Shown in pieces: positions 10,301 to 19,653 of a DNA stretch of 64,000 bases. The stretch covers positions 1 to 64,000 of the forward strand of contig CAVYYX010000020.1 in assembly GCA_963772825.1 (NCBI GenBank). The letters are read 5' to 3'. How positions within the stretch are numbered: position 1 is the stretch's first letter; every line of letters starts with the position of its first letter. Origin of the DNA: Desertimonas sp963772825 (lineage in GTDB: Bacteria; Actinomycetota; Acidimicrobiia; Acidimicrobiales; Ilumatobacteraceae). The notes beneath the pieces are model-generated. The model made no database searches. It saw only the letters and a program-made list of their open reading frames with translations, and was not told the DNA's origin. The position numbers were made by a program, and so were the translations under genes.

Positions 10301-10950
10301 CTGCGCAGCCGCTCATCGCGGTCGTGGATTACGGGATCGGCAACCTGCACTCGGCGCAGAAGGCGCTCGCCCGCCAGGGTGCCGACGCCCGACTCACCGA
10401 CGACCCCGGTCTGATCGCCGACGCTTCCGCGGTCGTGCTCCCCGGAGTCGGGTCGTTCGGCGCGTGCATGACGGCGCTGCGCTCCTGTCGATTGGAGCAG
10501 CCGGTGCTCGACGCCGCGGCGTCGGGCCGCCCGTTCCTCGGGATCTGTGTAGGCATGCAGATGCTCTTCGGGGCGAGCGAGGAGAGCCCTGGCGTCGACG
10601 GGCTCGGCGTGATCCCCGGTGTCGTGCGCTGGATCCCGGGTGACGTCAAGCGGCCGCAGATGCAGTGGAACATCGTGTCGCTCCGCGAGAACACGGACCC
10701 GCTCTTCGCCGGACTCGTCCGCGACCCGTGGTTCTACTTCGTCCATTCGCTGCACGGCGTTCCCGATGACCCCGACGTCGTCACGGCGACGTGTGCGTAC
10801 GGGACGACGATCAACGCCGGGTTCCGTGTTGGGTCGGTTGCCGCCGTGCAGTTCCACCCCGAGAAGTCGGCGTCGTGGGGTCTGTCGCTGCTCGGCAACT
10901 TCGTCGAAACCGTTGAGCGCGATCGAGTCGACGCCGCTTCAGCATCGTGA
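10297..10950 (+). CDS. hisH: Imidazole glycerol phosphate synthase, glutaminase subunit
   Basis: HisH hydrolyses glutamine and channels ammonia to HisF. It is a class I amidotransferase with the nucleophile Cys in FLGICVGMQMLF and the His/Glu pair in AVQFHPEKS. The N-terminal VVDYGIGNLHSAQKAL is typical. The 217 residues are the usual length. ATG 10297 overlaps the hisB stop (ATGA), and hisA starts with a GTGA overlap at its end, so translation is coupled along the operon. Confidence 0.94.
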   Translation: MTAQPLIAVVDYGIGNLHSAQKALARQGADARLTDDPGLIADASAVVLPGVGSFGACMTALRSCRLEQPVLDAAASGRPFLGICVGMQMLFGASEESPGVDGLGVIPGVVRWIPGDVKRPQMQWNIVSLRENTDPLFAGLVRDPWFYFVHSLHGVPDDPDVVTATCAYGTTINAGFRVGSVAAVQFHPEKSASWGLSLLGNFVETVERDRVDAASAS

Positions 10951-11675
10951 CCGTTCAGCTCTTTCCGTCGATCGACCTGCGCGACGGCCGGGTCGTGCGT
11001 TTGCGCCAGGGCGACTACGACCGCGAGACCGCCTACGACCTCGATCCCGTGGTCGTCGCCCAGGACTTCAGCGCCGCCGGGGCGCCGTGGATCCACGTCG
11101 TCGATCTCGATGCGGCGCGCAGCGGCGTGGCGACGAATCGCCGGGCGATTGCCGAACTGGCGGCCGCTGTAGCGGGACGGGCCCGCATCCAGTCGGGTGG
11201 CGGTGTGCGCTCGCTCGACGATGCCGCCGAGCTGGCCGACGCGGGGGTCGCCCGTGTCGTGATGGGATCCGCGGCCGTCGCCGATCCGTCGCTCGTCGAA
11301 GCGGTCGCCCGCCGAGTTCCAGTCGCCGTGGCCCTCGACCACCGGCGCGGGGTCGTCGCCGTCGAGGGATGGACGTCGGCGTCGTCGCTTGCGCTGCGGG
11401 ACGGCTTGGTGCGCTTCCCGTCGGCCGAGGCGTTCGTGATCACCGATATCGAGCGTGACGGCGAGCTGTCCGGGCCTGACCTCGAGGGCATCCGTGACGC
11501 GGTGATGGCGTCGGACGTCGCGGTGATCGCCAGCGGAGGGGTTGCCTCGCTCGACGACGTGCGAGCCCTCGCGTCCGTCCCCGGGCTCGGTGGGATCATC
11601 ACGGGAAGGGCGCTCTACGAGGGACGTTTCACCGTGGCCGAGGCGCTCGAGGCGATCGGCGAGGTACCGGCGTGA
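10947..11675 (+). CDS. hisA: Phosphoribosyl-ProFAR isomerase HisA
   Basis: A (beta/alpha)8 barrel that isomerises ProFAR to PRFAR. The catalytic Asp pair lies in PSIDLRDGRVVRL and ITDIERDGELSG, and the phosphate loops are QSGGGVRS and ASGGVASLDD. Actinobacteria without trpF use a bifunctional HisA/TrpF enzyme (PriA). Sequence reading alone does not settle which this is, and no trpF is seen in the window. GTG 10947 overlaps the hisH stop. Confidence 0.9.
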   Translation: MTVQLFPSIDLRDGRVVRLRQGDYDRETAYDLDPVVVAQDFSAAGAPWIHVVDLDAARSGVATNRRAIAELAAAVAGRARIQSGGGVRSLDDAAELADAGVARVVMGSAAVADPSLVEAVARRVPVAVALDHRRGVVAVEGWTSASSLALRDGLVRFPSAEAFVITDIERDGELSGPDLEGIRDAVMASDVAVIASGGVASLDDVRALASVPGLGGIITGRALYEGRFTVAEALEAIGEVPA

Positions 11676-11699
11676 GTATGGCCAGAGAACGCGTCGCAC

Positions 11700-11765
11700 G
11701 CTGCGAGCGACGAGGCGCCAGCCGAGGAGCGTCCAACAGCGGCCTGCGTGGCCGGGGAACGCAAT
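11700..11765 (+). repeat. Dispersed repeat, copy A (upstream of hisF)
   Basis: A 66-base element filling most of the hisA-hisF gap. It matches bases 52939-53003 at all but a handful of positions. Its last 22 bases (GCGTGGCCGGGGAACGCAAT plus GA of the hisF start) recur exactly, on the other strand, before the P1-peptidase gene at 49075. The element supplies the GGGGA ribosome-binding site of hisF and can fold as CGGCC-TGCGT-GGCCG. Confidence 0.75.
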
Positions 11766-12543
11766 GAACGTTGCACGAGTTGTGCCGTGCCTCGACGTCA
11801 CGGGTGGACGGGTCGTCAAGGGCACCCGTTTCGTCGATCTGCGCGACGCCGGCGACGCCGTCGAGCTCGCCGCGCGCTATGACGCGGAGGGTGCCGACGA
11901 GCTCGTCTTCCTCGACATCACGGCGTCGAGCGACCGGCGTGACACGACGATCGAGATGGTCCGGCGTGTCGCAGACGAGGTGTTCATCCCGTTCACCGTC
12001 GGCGGGGGGATTCGCACGGCCGACGACGCCCGGCGCATGCTGCGCGCAGGTGCCGAGAGGGTCGCCGCCAACACGGCGGCCGTCGAACGCCCCGCGTTGC
12101 TGTCCGAGATCGCTGCGGAGTTCGGAGCGCAGAGCGCGGTGTGCGCCATCGACGCAAAGCGCCGGGATCCCGGCAATCCGCAGGCGGGCTGGACCGTGTA
12201 CCTCCACGGCGGGCGCACGCCGACCGACCTCGACGCCGTCGAGTGGGCGGTACGGGCCGCCGAACTGGGCGCCGGTGAGATCCTCCTCACCTCGATGGAC
12301 CGCGACGGCACGGGGGAAGGATTCGACGTCGAGCTCACCCGCACGGTCGCCGACGCCATCGGCGTGCCGGTGATCGCCAGCGGGGGAGTGGGCACCCTCG
12401 ACCACCTCGTCGAGGGGATCGTCGACGGTCACGCCGACGCGGTGCTCGCTGCGTCGATCTTCCACTACGCGCACCACAGCATCGCCGACGCCAAAGCGCT
12501 GCTGAGGAGCCACGGCATCACCGTGCGCCCAGTCGTCGGCTAG
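11764..12543 (+). CDS. hisF: Imidazole glycerol phosphate synthase, cyclase subunit
   Basis: HisF joins with HisH to make IGP and AICAR. The barrel carries the catalytic Asp in VVPCLDVTGGRVVKG and in LTSMDRDGTGEGFD, and phosphate loops TVGGGIRTADD and ASGGVGTLDH. At 259 residues the length is normal. ATG 11764 is preceded by GGGGAAC as ribosome-binding site, all inside repeat copy A. It is the only gene in this part of the operon that is not start/stop coupled to the gene before it. Confidence 0.95.
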   Translation: MNVARVVPCLDVTGGRVVKGTRFVDLRDAGDAVELAARYDAEGADELVFLDITASSDRRDTTIEMVRRVADEVFIPFTVGGGIRTADDARRMLRAGAERVAANTAAVERPALLSEIAAEFGAQSAVCAIDAKRRDPGNPQAGWTVYLHGGRTPTDLDAVEWAVRAAELGAGEILLTSMDRDGTGEGFDVELTRTVADAIGVPVIASGGVGTLDHLVEGIVDGHADAVLAASIFHYAHHSIADAKALLRSHGITVRPVVG

Positions 12544-12548
12544 AACGG

Positions 12549-13533
12549 GTGGTTGTGAGCACAAAGACGAGCATGGAGTACCGCCGGCTGGGACGGACGG
12601 GGATCAAGGTGTCGGTGTTGTCGTTCGGTTCGTGGGTGACGTTCGACACTCAGGTCGCCGTCGACGCCGCCGTCGAGTGCATGCAGGCGGCCCATGACGC
12701 CGGGTGCAACTTCTTCGACAACGCCGAGGCCTACGCCGGCGGTCGCAGCGAGACGATCATGGGCGAAGCGCTGCGCCAGCTGGACTGGCCGCGGTGGTCC
12801 TACGTCGTCACCACCAAGCTGTTCTGGGGCATCCACGACGACGTCAACATGAAGAACACGCTCAATCGCAAGTACCTCCTGCAGGCGATCGACGGATCGC
12901 TGGAACGGTTCGGCCTCGACTTCGTCGACATCGTGTACTGCCATCGCCCCGATCCGGAGACGACGATCGAGGAGACGGTGTGGGCGATGAGCGACATCGT
13001 GTCGTCCGGCAAGGCGCTGTACTGGGGGACCAGCGAGTGGTCGGCGGCCGAGATCCGCGAGGCGATCGAGGTCGCCGAACGGCATCACCTGCACAAGCCG
13101 GTCACCGAGCAGCCGCAGTACAACCTGCTCGAGCGCCAGCGAGTCGAGGTCGAGTACGCCGAGCTGTTCGACGAGTTCGGCTACGGCACCACGACGTGGA
13201 GCCCGCTGGCGTCCGGGCTGCTCACCGGCAAGTACCGCGACGGCATTCCCGACGACTCCCGCGGCGCCCTGCCCGGCTACGGCTGGCTGGCCGAGGAGAT
13301 CACCGACCCGGCCGCCGTGGCGAGGGTCGAGAAGCTGCGCCCGATCGCCGACGAGCTCGGCTGCACGCTCGCCCAGCTGGCCCTCGCCTGGTGCACCAAG
13401 AACCCCAACGTGTCGACCGTGATCACGGGCGCCAGCAAGGTCGAGTCAGGTCGTCGAGAACTTCGCCGCCCTCGACGTGATCGCGGCGCTGACCCCCGAC
13501 GTCCTCGAACGCATCGACGCCGCGGTCCAGTAG
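12549..13533 (+). pseudogene. Aldo/keto reductase (Kv-beta type), single-base frameshift near the 3' end
   Basis: An NADPH-dependent (beta/alpha)8 oxidoreductase like voltage-gated-channel beta subunits. Visible features are MEYRRLGRTGIKVSVLSFG, FDNAEAYAGGRSE (catalytic Asp/Tyr), TTKLFWG (Lys), DIVYCHRPD (His) and VITGASKVE. After GASKVE the frame slips. Dropping T13446 continues it as QVVENFAALDVIAALTPDVL and ends at TAG 13531-13533, giving 327 residues. Read literally, the frame runs on into the GroES-like gene and makes a false fusion. Starts at GTG 12549 or ATG 12573 are possible. It sits between hisF and hisI; its substrate is unknown. Confidence 0.85.
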
Positions 13534-13556
13534 CCGGCGTCGATAGCTTGCACGTC

Positions 13557-13883
13557 GTGCGCACGTCCGACGACAAGCTGCCGATCCAGATGCTCAACGA
13601 CCGCCTGCTCGTGCGCATCCCCGACAGTGAGAGCGAACGGCGCAGCCAGGGCGGCATCCTCATCCCGGCGACCGCCCAGATGGCCAAGCGCCTGGTGTGG
13701 GCGGAGGTCGTCGCCCACGGCCAGAACGTCCGCTCGGCGGAGGTCGGCGACCTCGTCCTGTTCTCGCCAGAGGACCGCTACGAGGTCGAGGTCCAAGGCT
13801 GCGACTACATCATGTTGCGCGAGCGCGACATCCACGCTGTCGCCGCCCAGCGCATCGAGGCATCGACGGGGCTCTACCTGTGA
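13557..13883 (+). CDS. GroES-like co-chaperonin
   Basis: The 108-residue protein follows GroES from end to end. It has LNDRLLVRIPD at the N-terminus, the mobile loop SQGGILIPATAQ, then AEVVAHGQNVRSAEVGDLVLF, and YIMLRERDIHAV at the end. GroES caps the GroEL chamber. There is no groEL here, and a groES-type gene inside a his operon is unusual, so this may be a specialised second copy. GTG 13557 is the natural start. Its stop overlaps the hisI GTG by four bases. Confidence 0.85.
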   Translation: MRTSDDKLPIQMLNDRLLVRIPDSESERRSQGGILIPATAQMAKRLVWAEVVAHGQNVRSAEVGDLVLFSPEDRYEVEVQGCDYIMLRERDIHAVAAQRIEASTGLYL

Positions 13884-14236
13884 CCATCGGCGGCGAACTC
13901 GATCTGGCGGCGATCAAGTTCGACGACAACGGCCTCGTCCCGGCGATCGCCCAGGACGCCGTCACCGGCGACGTGCTGATGCTGGCCTGGATGAACGCCG
14001 ACAGCGTGCGCCTGACGCTCGAAGAGGGGCGGATGGTCTACTGGAGCCGCAGCCGCCAAGAGCTGTGGCGCAAGGGGGCGACGAGTGGCGACGTGCAGAC
14101 GGTGCGCCAGGCGTTCTACGACTGCGACGGCGACACGTTGCTGTTCAAGGTCACCCAGCACGGTCGCGGGGCGTGCCACACCGGGGCGCACAGCTGTTTC
14201 TTCACGCCGCTGTCCGTCGCCGCCGCGAGCGAGTGA
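13880..14236 (+). CDS. hisI: Phosphoribosyl-AMP cyclohydrolase
   Basis: HisI opens the adenine ring of PR-AMP in step three of histidine synthesis. The 118-residue monofunctional form has MLAWMNADSVRLTLEEGRMVYWSRS split over the substrate site, the zinc/magnesium ligands CDGD, and CHTGAHSCF near the C-terminus. GTG 13880 overlaps the stop of the GroES-like gene and its own stop overlaps trpE, so it is translationally coupled on both sides. Confidence 0.94.
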   Translation: MTIGGELDLAAIKFDDNGLVPAIAQDAVTGDVLMLAWMNADSVRLTLEEGRMVYWSRSRQELWRKGATSGDVQTVRQAFYDCDGDTLLFKVTQHGRGACHTGAHSCFFTPLSVAAASE

Positions 14237-15744
14237 CCACCAACCGCCTGCGCCCGAGCAGGGACGAGTTCCGCGAGCTCGCCGCCGAGCACACCGTCGT
14301 ACCGGTGTGGACCGAGGTGCTCGCCGACCTGGAGACGCCGGTCGCCGCCTTCGCCAAGCTGGTCGGCGAGGGCAACGGTTTCCTGCTCGAGTCGGTCGAG
14401 CACGGCGAGCGGTGGGGACGCTTCTCGTTCGTCGGGTGGGATCCGGTACTGACGATGACGCTGCGCGACGGCGTCGTGCTGGTCGAAGGCTCCGAGCACG
14501 TCGACGTCCCCAGGGATCGGGGCATCCTCGCCGCCATCGAGGCGGTTCTCGCGGCCTACGACGCTCCCGAGCTGCCGGAGTTGCCACCGCTGTCGGGTGG
14601 GCTCATCGGCTACCTCGGCTACGACGTGATCCGCGAGGTCGAACGGCTGCCCAACGCGCCGCCGAGCGATCAGCGCTTCCCGGATGCGGTGATGAGCATG
14701 ATCGGATCGCTGGCCGCCTTCGATCACTGGCTCCAACGCCTCACGCTCATCGAGAGCGTGCCGATCCATACGGAAGACGAGGCCGAGCTGGACACCGCCT
14801 ACGACGCCGCTGTCGCGCGGTTGGAAGCCGCCGTGGGCGCCCTCGGGCGACCACTGCCGTACGTACCGGTCGCCCCGCCGTCCGCCGACGAGCACCCGCC
14901 GAAGGTTGTCAGCTCGATGCCCGACGGCGACTACCAGCGGGCGGTCGTCGCAGCCAAGGAGCACATCGTCGCCGGCGACATCTTCCAGGTCGTCCTCGCC
15001 CAGCGCTTCGACTTCCAGCTCGACGCCGATCCGTTCGACGTCTACCGGGTCTTGCGCCAGATCAACCCGAGCCCGTACATGTACTTCGTGCGCGGACCGG
15101 AGGTCACCGTCGTCGGGTCGTCGCCCGAGCCGATGGTCAAGCTCGTCGACGACACGGTGATCTCCCGGCCGATCGCCGGCACGCGCAAGCGCGGCCGCAC
15201 CGACGAGCACGACCGACGCCTCGCCGCCGAGCTCGTGGAACATCCCAAGGAGCGCGCCGAGCACGTGATGCTCGTCGACCTGGCCCGTAACGACGTCGGT
15301 CGCGTGGCCCGCTTCGGGACCGTACACGTCGACGAGCTGTTGACGTTGGAGCGCTACAGCCACGTGATGCACCTCACGTCGCAGGTCTCCGGCACGCTCG
15401 TGCCCGGCCTCGGCCCGATCGACGTGCTCCGGGCGACACTCCCAGCCGGCACCGTGAGCGGGGCGCCGAAGGTGCGGGCGATGGAGATCATCGACGAGCT
15501 CGAGCCCGTCAAGCGCGGGCCGTACGCCGGGGTGGTCGGCTACGTCGACTGGCGGGGCAACCTCGACACGGCGATCGCCATCCGCACGATGTTCGTCGAC
15601 AACGGCGTGGCCAGCGTGCAGGCCGGTGCAGGAATCGTCGCCGACTCCGACCCCGACGACGAGAATCTGGAGTGCCGCAACAAGGCCGCCGCCCTGCTCG
15701 CCGCCGTCCCGGCAGCCCGCCGCATGCGCCGGCGCGCCGACTAG
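14233..15744 (+). CDS. trpE: Anthranilate synthase component I
   Basis: TrpE makes anthranilate from chorismate. The 503-residue protein has the chorismate-binding C-terminal half with FQVVLAQRFDF, SPYMYFVRG, SRPIAGTRKRGRT, MLVDLARNDVGR, and LPAGTVSGAPKVRAMEII. The N-terminal half carries LLESVEHGERWGRFSFVG, part of the tryptophan feedback site (LLES). GTG 14233 overlaps the hisI stop. It ends the his/trp operon; its TAG shares a CTAG with the stop of the convergent oppF gene. Confidence 0.93.
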   Translation: MTTNRLRPSRDEFRELAAEHTVVPVWTEVLADLETPVAAFAKLVGEGNGFLLESVEHGERWGRFSFVGWDPVLTMTLRDGVVLVEGSEHVDVPRDRGILAAIEAVLAAYDAPELPELPPLSGGLIGYLGYDVIREVERLPNAPPSDQRFPDAVMSMIGSLAAFDHWLQRLTLIESVPIHTEDEAELDTAYDAAVARLEAAVGALGRPLPYVPVAPPSADEHPPKVVSSMPDGDYQRAVVAAKEHIVAGDIFQVVLAQRFDFQLDADPFDVYRVLRQINPSPYMYFVRGPEVTVVGSSPEPMVKLVDDTVISRPIAGTRKRGRTDEHDRRLAAELVEHPKERAEHVMLVDLARNDVGRVARFGTVHVDELLTLERYSHVMHLTSQVSGTLVPGLGPIDVLRATLPAGTVSGAPKVRAMEIIDELEPVKRGPYAGVVGYVDWRGNLDTAIAIRTMFVDNGVASVQAGAGIVADSDPDDENLECRNKAAALLAAVPAARRMRRRAD

Positions 15745-16703
15745 CGATCCCCCACGAAGTGGCAGGCGGCTCGGTGCCGGCGGGTCGCCGCCCCGACGCA
15801 GGGATCGTCCGTCGTGCACACGATGCGTGACGAATCGGCCGACGGGCCGACCGGGCAACGGGGGTGGAACCGGCATCCCGCCGGCGGGAGGTGGGGATCG
15901 GGTGGTTCGCCGTCGATCGGCCGGTTTCCCTCGTCCGGACCGGTGACCGTGCCAGGCACAGCATCGAGGAGCACCTTGGTATAGGGATGCTGCGGGTTGG
16001 CGATGAGCTCGTCGGTGGCCCCGACCTCGACGATCTGGCCGAGGTACATCACGGCGATCGTGTCGCTGAGGTAGCGGACGACCGCCACGTTGTGGCTGAT
16101 GAACAGCATCGTGAAGCCGAGCGCCGCACGGATCTCGCGCAGGACGTTGAGGATCGAGCCCTGCACGGAGACATCGAGTGACGAGGTCACCTCGTCGGCG
16201 ATCAGGACGAGTGGTTCGGCGGCCAGTGCCCGGGCGATCGACACGCGTTGGAGTTGGCCACCCGACAGCTGTCGGGGCAGCGCCCCGGTGACAGCTGGCT
16301 CGAGGGAGACGAGCTCGAGCAGTCGATTCGTCTCGAGCCGGCGCTGCTGCCGGCCGAGCCTCCGGCCCGCCGTCAGCGCTTCGGCCATCGAGTCGCCGAT
16401 CGTCATCCGAGGATCGAGCGACGAGTGCGGGTCCTGGAACACCATCTGGATGCGCCGCCGCCGTTGACGAGCGTCCCGGCTCGGCCCGGAGATCGCTTCG
16501 CCATCGAGGGTGATCGCCCCGCCGGACAGCTCGGCGAGACCGACGATCGCCTTGGCGAGCGTCGACTTTCCGGACCCCGACTCGCCGACGAGGCCGACGA
16601 TGCCGCCAGCGGGGAGGTCGAGGCTGATGTTGTCGACCGCGGCGATCGCCCGCCGTCCGGTTCCATATCGCACCGTGACGTCGCGGACCGAGAGCAGGCT
16701 CAC
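15741..16703 (-). CDS. Peptide ABC transporter ATP-binding protein (OppF/DppF type)
   Basis: The second ATPase of the first peptide importer. Walker A is GESGSGKST, the Q-loop is MVFQDPHSSLDPRM, the signature is LSGGQLQR, and Walker B is LVLIADEVTSSLDV. The C-terminal oligopeptide-transporter extension contains C-x(n)-HPRCP with extra Cys residues (CRFHPRCPVG), a form that can carry a 4Fe-4S cluster. Its ATG overlaps the stop of the permease-ATPase fusion gene by four bases. The 3' end meets trpE tail to tail within four bases. Confidence 0.92.
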   Translation of the reverse strand: MSLLSVRDVTVRYGTGRRAIAAVDNISLDLPAGGIVGLVGESGSGKSTLAKAIVGLAELSGGAITLDGEAISGPSRDARQRRRRIQMVFQDPHSSLDPRMTIGDSMAEALTAGRRLGRQQRRLETNRLLELVSLEPAVTGALPRQLSGGQLQRVSIARALAAEPLVLIADEVTSSLDVSVQGSILNVLREIRAALGFTMLFISHNVAVVRYLSDTIAVMYLGQIVEVGATDELIANPQHPYTKVLLDAVPGTVTGPDEGNRPIDGEPPDPHLPPAGCRFHPRCPVGPSADSSRIVCTTDDPCVGAATRRHRAACHFVGDR

Positions 16704-18610
16704 GAACGGACCACCTCATCGGCCCTTGCCTGGTCGCGGTTCGTTTGTGGATTCCAGCAGGCCACACGCCGACTGCTCTCGATCGGCTCGAGCGTGGGGA
16801 GCTCGGCGCGACAACGATCGTCGGCGTGCGGGCAACGTGGAGCGAACGCGCAGCCCGGGGTCACGCTTCGCGGGTCGGGCGGCCTGCCGGGAATCGATGC
16901 CAGCGGTTGATCCCGGTCGACCGCCATGTCGGGAACGGCGGCGACCAGCGCCCGCGTGTACGGATGGGCGGCAGCCCCACGGATCACGGTCGAGATGTCG
17001 GCTTCCTCGACGACCCGTCCGGCGTACATCACGACGATCCGGCTGCACAGCTCGGCCACCGCGGCGATGTCGTGGGAGATCAGCAGGACCGACGCACCCT
17101 CGTCCCGGTTGACCTGGCGAAGGAGGTCGAAGATCTGACGCTGCACCGTGACGTCGAGGGCGGTCGTCGGCTCGTCGGCGATGAACAGCTTGGGCTTGCC
17201 CATCAGCCCCATGGCGATGACGGCGCGCTGCTTCATGCCACCCGACAGCTCGTGGGGGTAGGACCGCAAGCGGCGCTGCGGGGCGGCGATGCGGACCTGG
17301 CGAAGCTTGTCGGCGGCTCGTTCGGTGGCCGCCGTGTGACTCATCCCGTCGTGGACCTCGGACACCTCGGTGAGCTGTCGTCCGACGCGCAACGCCGGGT
17401 TGAGCGCCGATCCCGGATTCTGGAAGACCATCGGCAGCGAGGTGCCGAGCAACCGGCGGCTCTCGCCCGGCGGAAGTTCGAGGACGTCGTGCCCGTCGAA
17501 CCGAAACCGTTCGACGGTCACCTCACCGGGCTCGGAGACGAGCTGGGCGATGGCCAGGGCGGTGACGGACTTGCCCGAACCGGATTCGCCGACGATGCCG
17601 ACCAGCTCGCCCCGTCGAACCGTCAGCGTGACGTCGCGCACCGCCCGGATCTCTCCGTCCGGTGACGGGAACGACACGGCGAGGCCGCCGATGTCGAGCA
17701 CGGTGTCGGTGTCGGTGCCCGTCGGCGGAGCCACGGCGAGTCGAGCGCGCCGCTGTCGCCGTCCCTGCGGCGTGCTCATCGCGTGTCGTCCACTGGCGAC
17801 CTGGGCGAGGCCCTCACCCAACAGGTTGAACGTCAGTCCGGCGAAGACGATCGCCGCTCCCGGCGCCAGCGCCCCGGCCGGGTTGATGTAGATCCGGGCG
17901 AGCCCCTCGTTGAGCATCCGACCCCAGTCGTAGAACGGCGGTTGCACGCCGAGGCCGAGGAACGACAGCGCCGAGAAGGCGAGCAGGGCGGTGCCGATCG
18001 CGGTCGTCACGTTGAGCACGATGGGCTCGGCGATGTTCGGCAGGATGTGGCGGGTGAGGAGGCGGGTTCGCCCGACGCCGAGCACGCGGGCGGCGGCGAC
18101 GTAGTCGGTTCCGCCGGCCGACGAGGCGAGCGTGTGCGTGAGCCGGGCGAGGGCCGGGGCCCCGGCGACGCCGAGGGCGACCACCGCCCCAGCGGCGCCG
18201 ACACCGAACACGACGGCGACGAACAGGGCGAGGATCAGACCCGGAAAGGCCACGAGCATGTTGATCAGCCCGGTGAGGGCGCGACCTGACCGCCGGCTCA
18301 TCACCGACGGAAGTACTCCGAGGGTGATCCCGAGCGTCGACGCCAGCGCCGTCGACAGCAGCGCGTACCACAGCGACAGCCGCGTCGCGACGAGCACACG
18401 AGCGAAGACGTCGCGTCCGAGCCCGTCGGTGCCGGCCGGGTGCTCCCAGGTGGGGCCCTGCAACATTGCCGCAGTGTCGATTCGATCAGCGGCATCACCC
18501 CAGATGAGCGGGGCGAACAGGGCGAGGAACAGCAGAATCGCCACACCGACGAGGCCGGCACGGCCACTGGCCGTCGAGAGCAGCGCTCGCATCCGATGGG
18601 CGAACTTCAT
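16700..18610 (-). CDS. Peptide ABC transporter permease-ATPase fusion (DppC-DppD)
   Basis: One 636-residue chain. Residues 1-285 are a DppC-type permease with about six membrane segments, the HPAGTDGLGRDVFARV entry motif, and the coupling-helix region YVAAARVLGVGRTRLLTRHI. Residues 305-636 are a DppD ATPase: GESGSGKSV, MVFQNPGSALNP, LSGGMKQR, LFIADEPTTALDV, ISHDI, and a Cys-containing C-terminus (GCAFAPRCPHAD). No frameshift separates the halves, so the fusion looks genuine; such fusions occur in actinobacteria. It lies 4 bases after the dppB stop. The complex imports di- or oligopeptides. Confidence 0.92.
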   Translation of the reverse strand: MKFAHRMRALLSTASGRAGLVGVAILLFLALFAPLIWGDAADRIDTAAMLQGPTWEHPAGTDGLGRDVFARVLVATRLSLWYALLSTALASTLGITLGVLPSVMSRRSGRALTGLINMLVAFPGLILALFVAVVFGVGAAGAVVALGVAGAPALARLTHTLASSAGGTDYVAAARVLGVGRTRLLTRHILPNIAEPIVLNVTTAIGTALLAFSALSFLGLGVQPPFYDWGRMLNEGLARIYINPAGALAPGAAIVFAGLTFNLLGEGLAQVASGRHAMSTPQGRRQRRARLAVAPPTGTDTDTVLDIGGLAVSFPSPDGEIRAVRDVTLTVRRGELVGIVGESGSGKSVTALAIAQLVSEPGEVTVERFRFDGHDVLELPPGESRRLLGTSLPMVFQNPGSALNPALRVGRQLTEVSEVHDGMSHTAATERAADKLRQVRIAAPQRRLRSYPHELSGGMKQRAVIAMGLMGKPKLFIADEPTTALDVTVQRQIFDLLRQVNRDEGASVLLISHDIAAVAELCSRIVVMYAGRVVEEADISTVIRGAAAHPYTRALVAAVPDMAVDRDQPLASIPGRPPDPRSVTPGCAFAPRCPHADDRCRAELPTLEPIESSRRVACWNPQTNRDQARADEVVRS

Positions 18611-18614
18611 CGCC

Positions 18615-19576
18615 TTAGTGCTCCTTGATGACCGAGCGCGGGTCGATGATGGCGAGGAGGATGTCGACGATCAGGTTGACGGTCGAGCGTGATCGCGGCG
18701 AGGAGGAGGCTGAGCGTGAGGGCGATCGGATAGTCGCGAGCGATCACCGATCGGACAACGGTGCTGCCGATGCCCGGCCAGGCGAAGACGTTCTCGACGA
18801 GCACGGTGCCGGCCACCAATCCGGCGAGGAAGAGCCCACTGATCGTCAGCGACGCCGTGAGCATGTTCGGCAGGGCGTGGCGCAGGTACACGATGCGGGC
18901 CGGGAGTCGTTTGCTGCGGGCGGTGCGGATGTAGTCCTCCCCGAGCACGCGCAGCGCTTCCAGGCGGATCACCCGCGAGAGCACGGCGATCGATCCGAGG
19001 GTCAACGACAGCACGGGAAGGACGTAGGCCGAGGGTCCAGACGACTCGGCAACCGGGAGGAGCTGCCACGTCACGCCGAACAGGGCGACGAGTGCGGTGG
19101 CGAGGACGAAGTCGGGGATCGCCTGCACGAAGCCGGTGACGCCCGCGAAGCCAACCTCGGTCCTGCGGTGTCTCCCGTTCTGCGTGAAGATCGCCATCCC
19201 CAGCCCGAGCGGGTAGGCGACGACGATCGTGAAGACGAAGGCCGTCCCGACGAGTTTCAGGGTGTTCGGCAGCCGGTCGCTGATGATCTCGCTGACGGGC
19301 TGCCCGGTGATGATCGACGTGCCGAAGTCACCGGTGACGGTGTCGCCGAGGTAGGCGACGTACTGCTCGGCCAACGGCTTGTCGAGGCCGAGGTCGTGGC
19401 GCCGAGCGGCGACGAGTTCGGGCTGGGCGGTGATTCCACCGAGGGCGGTCCGCACGGGGTCGCCCGGGATCGCGTGGATCATCGCGAACGACACCGTGAT
19501 CAGCAGGAACAGGCTGGCGACAAGCCTCGCCAGACGCCGGAGGATGAACGCCGGCCAGGGGTGCCGATTCCCCCAT
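18615..19576 (-). pseudogene. Peptide ABC transporter permease DppB, two single-base frameshifts
   Basis: The literal open frame starts at a GTG inside the first membrane helix and ends in an Arg-rich nonsense tail. Taking one G from the five-G run at 19570-19574 opens an ATG at 19576 with MGNRHPWPAFILRRLARLVA, the missing first helix. Taking one base at 18684 replaces the nonsense tail with TVNLIVDILLAIIDPRSVIK and a stop at 18615-18617. The result is a standard 319-residue DppB with IPGDPVRT near the start and the loop DYIRTARSKRLPARIVYLRH. The two repairs together support extra sequenced bases rather than decay. Confidence 0.85.
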
Positions 19577-19653
19577 GCCGTGCGCGGGGTCCCTACCGTG
19601 ACTGGTTGATAGCCGGCGGCCTCCTCGATTCCCGTTGACCCGATGGTGATGGG

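Noticed and set aside
11629..12564. Long minus-strand frames opposite the his genes
   Set aside because: High GC leaves the antisense frames open. The plus strand carries complete, well-known enzymes, so these are shadows.
12549..13883. A 444-residue aldo/keto reductase-GroES fusion protein
   Set aside because: The join is created by one extra T at 13446. Without it the reductase ends normally at 13533 and the GroES-like gene has its own GTG start.
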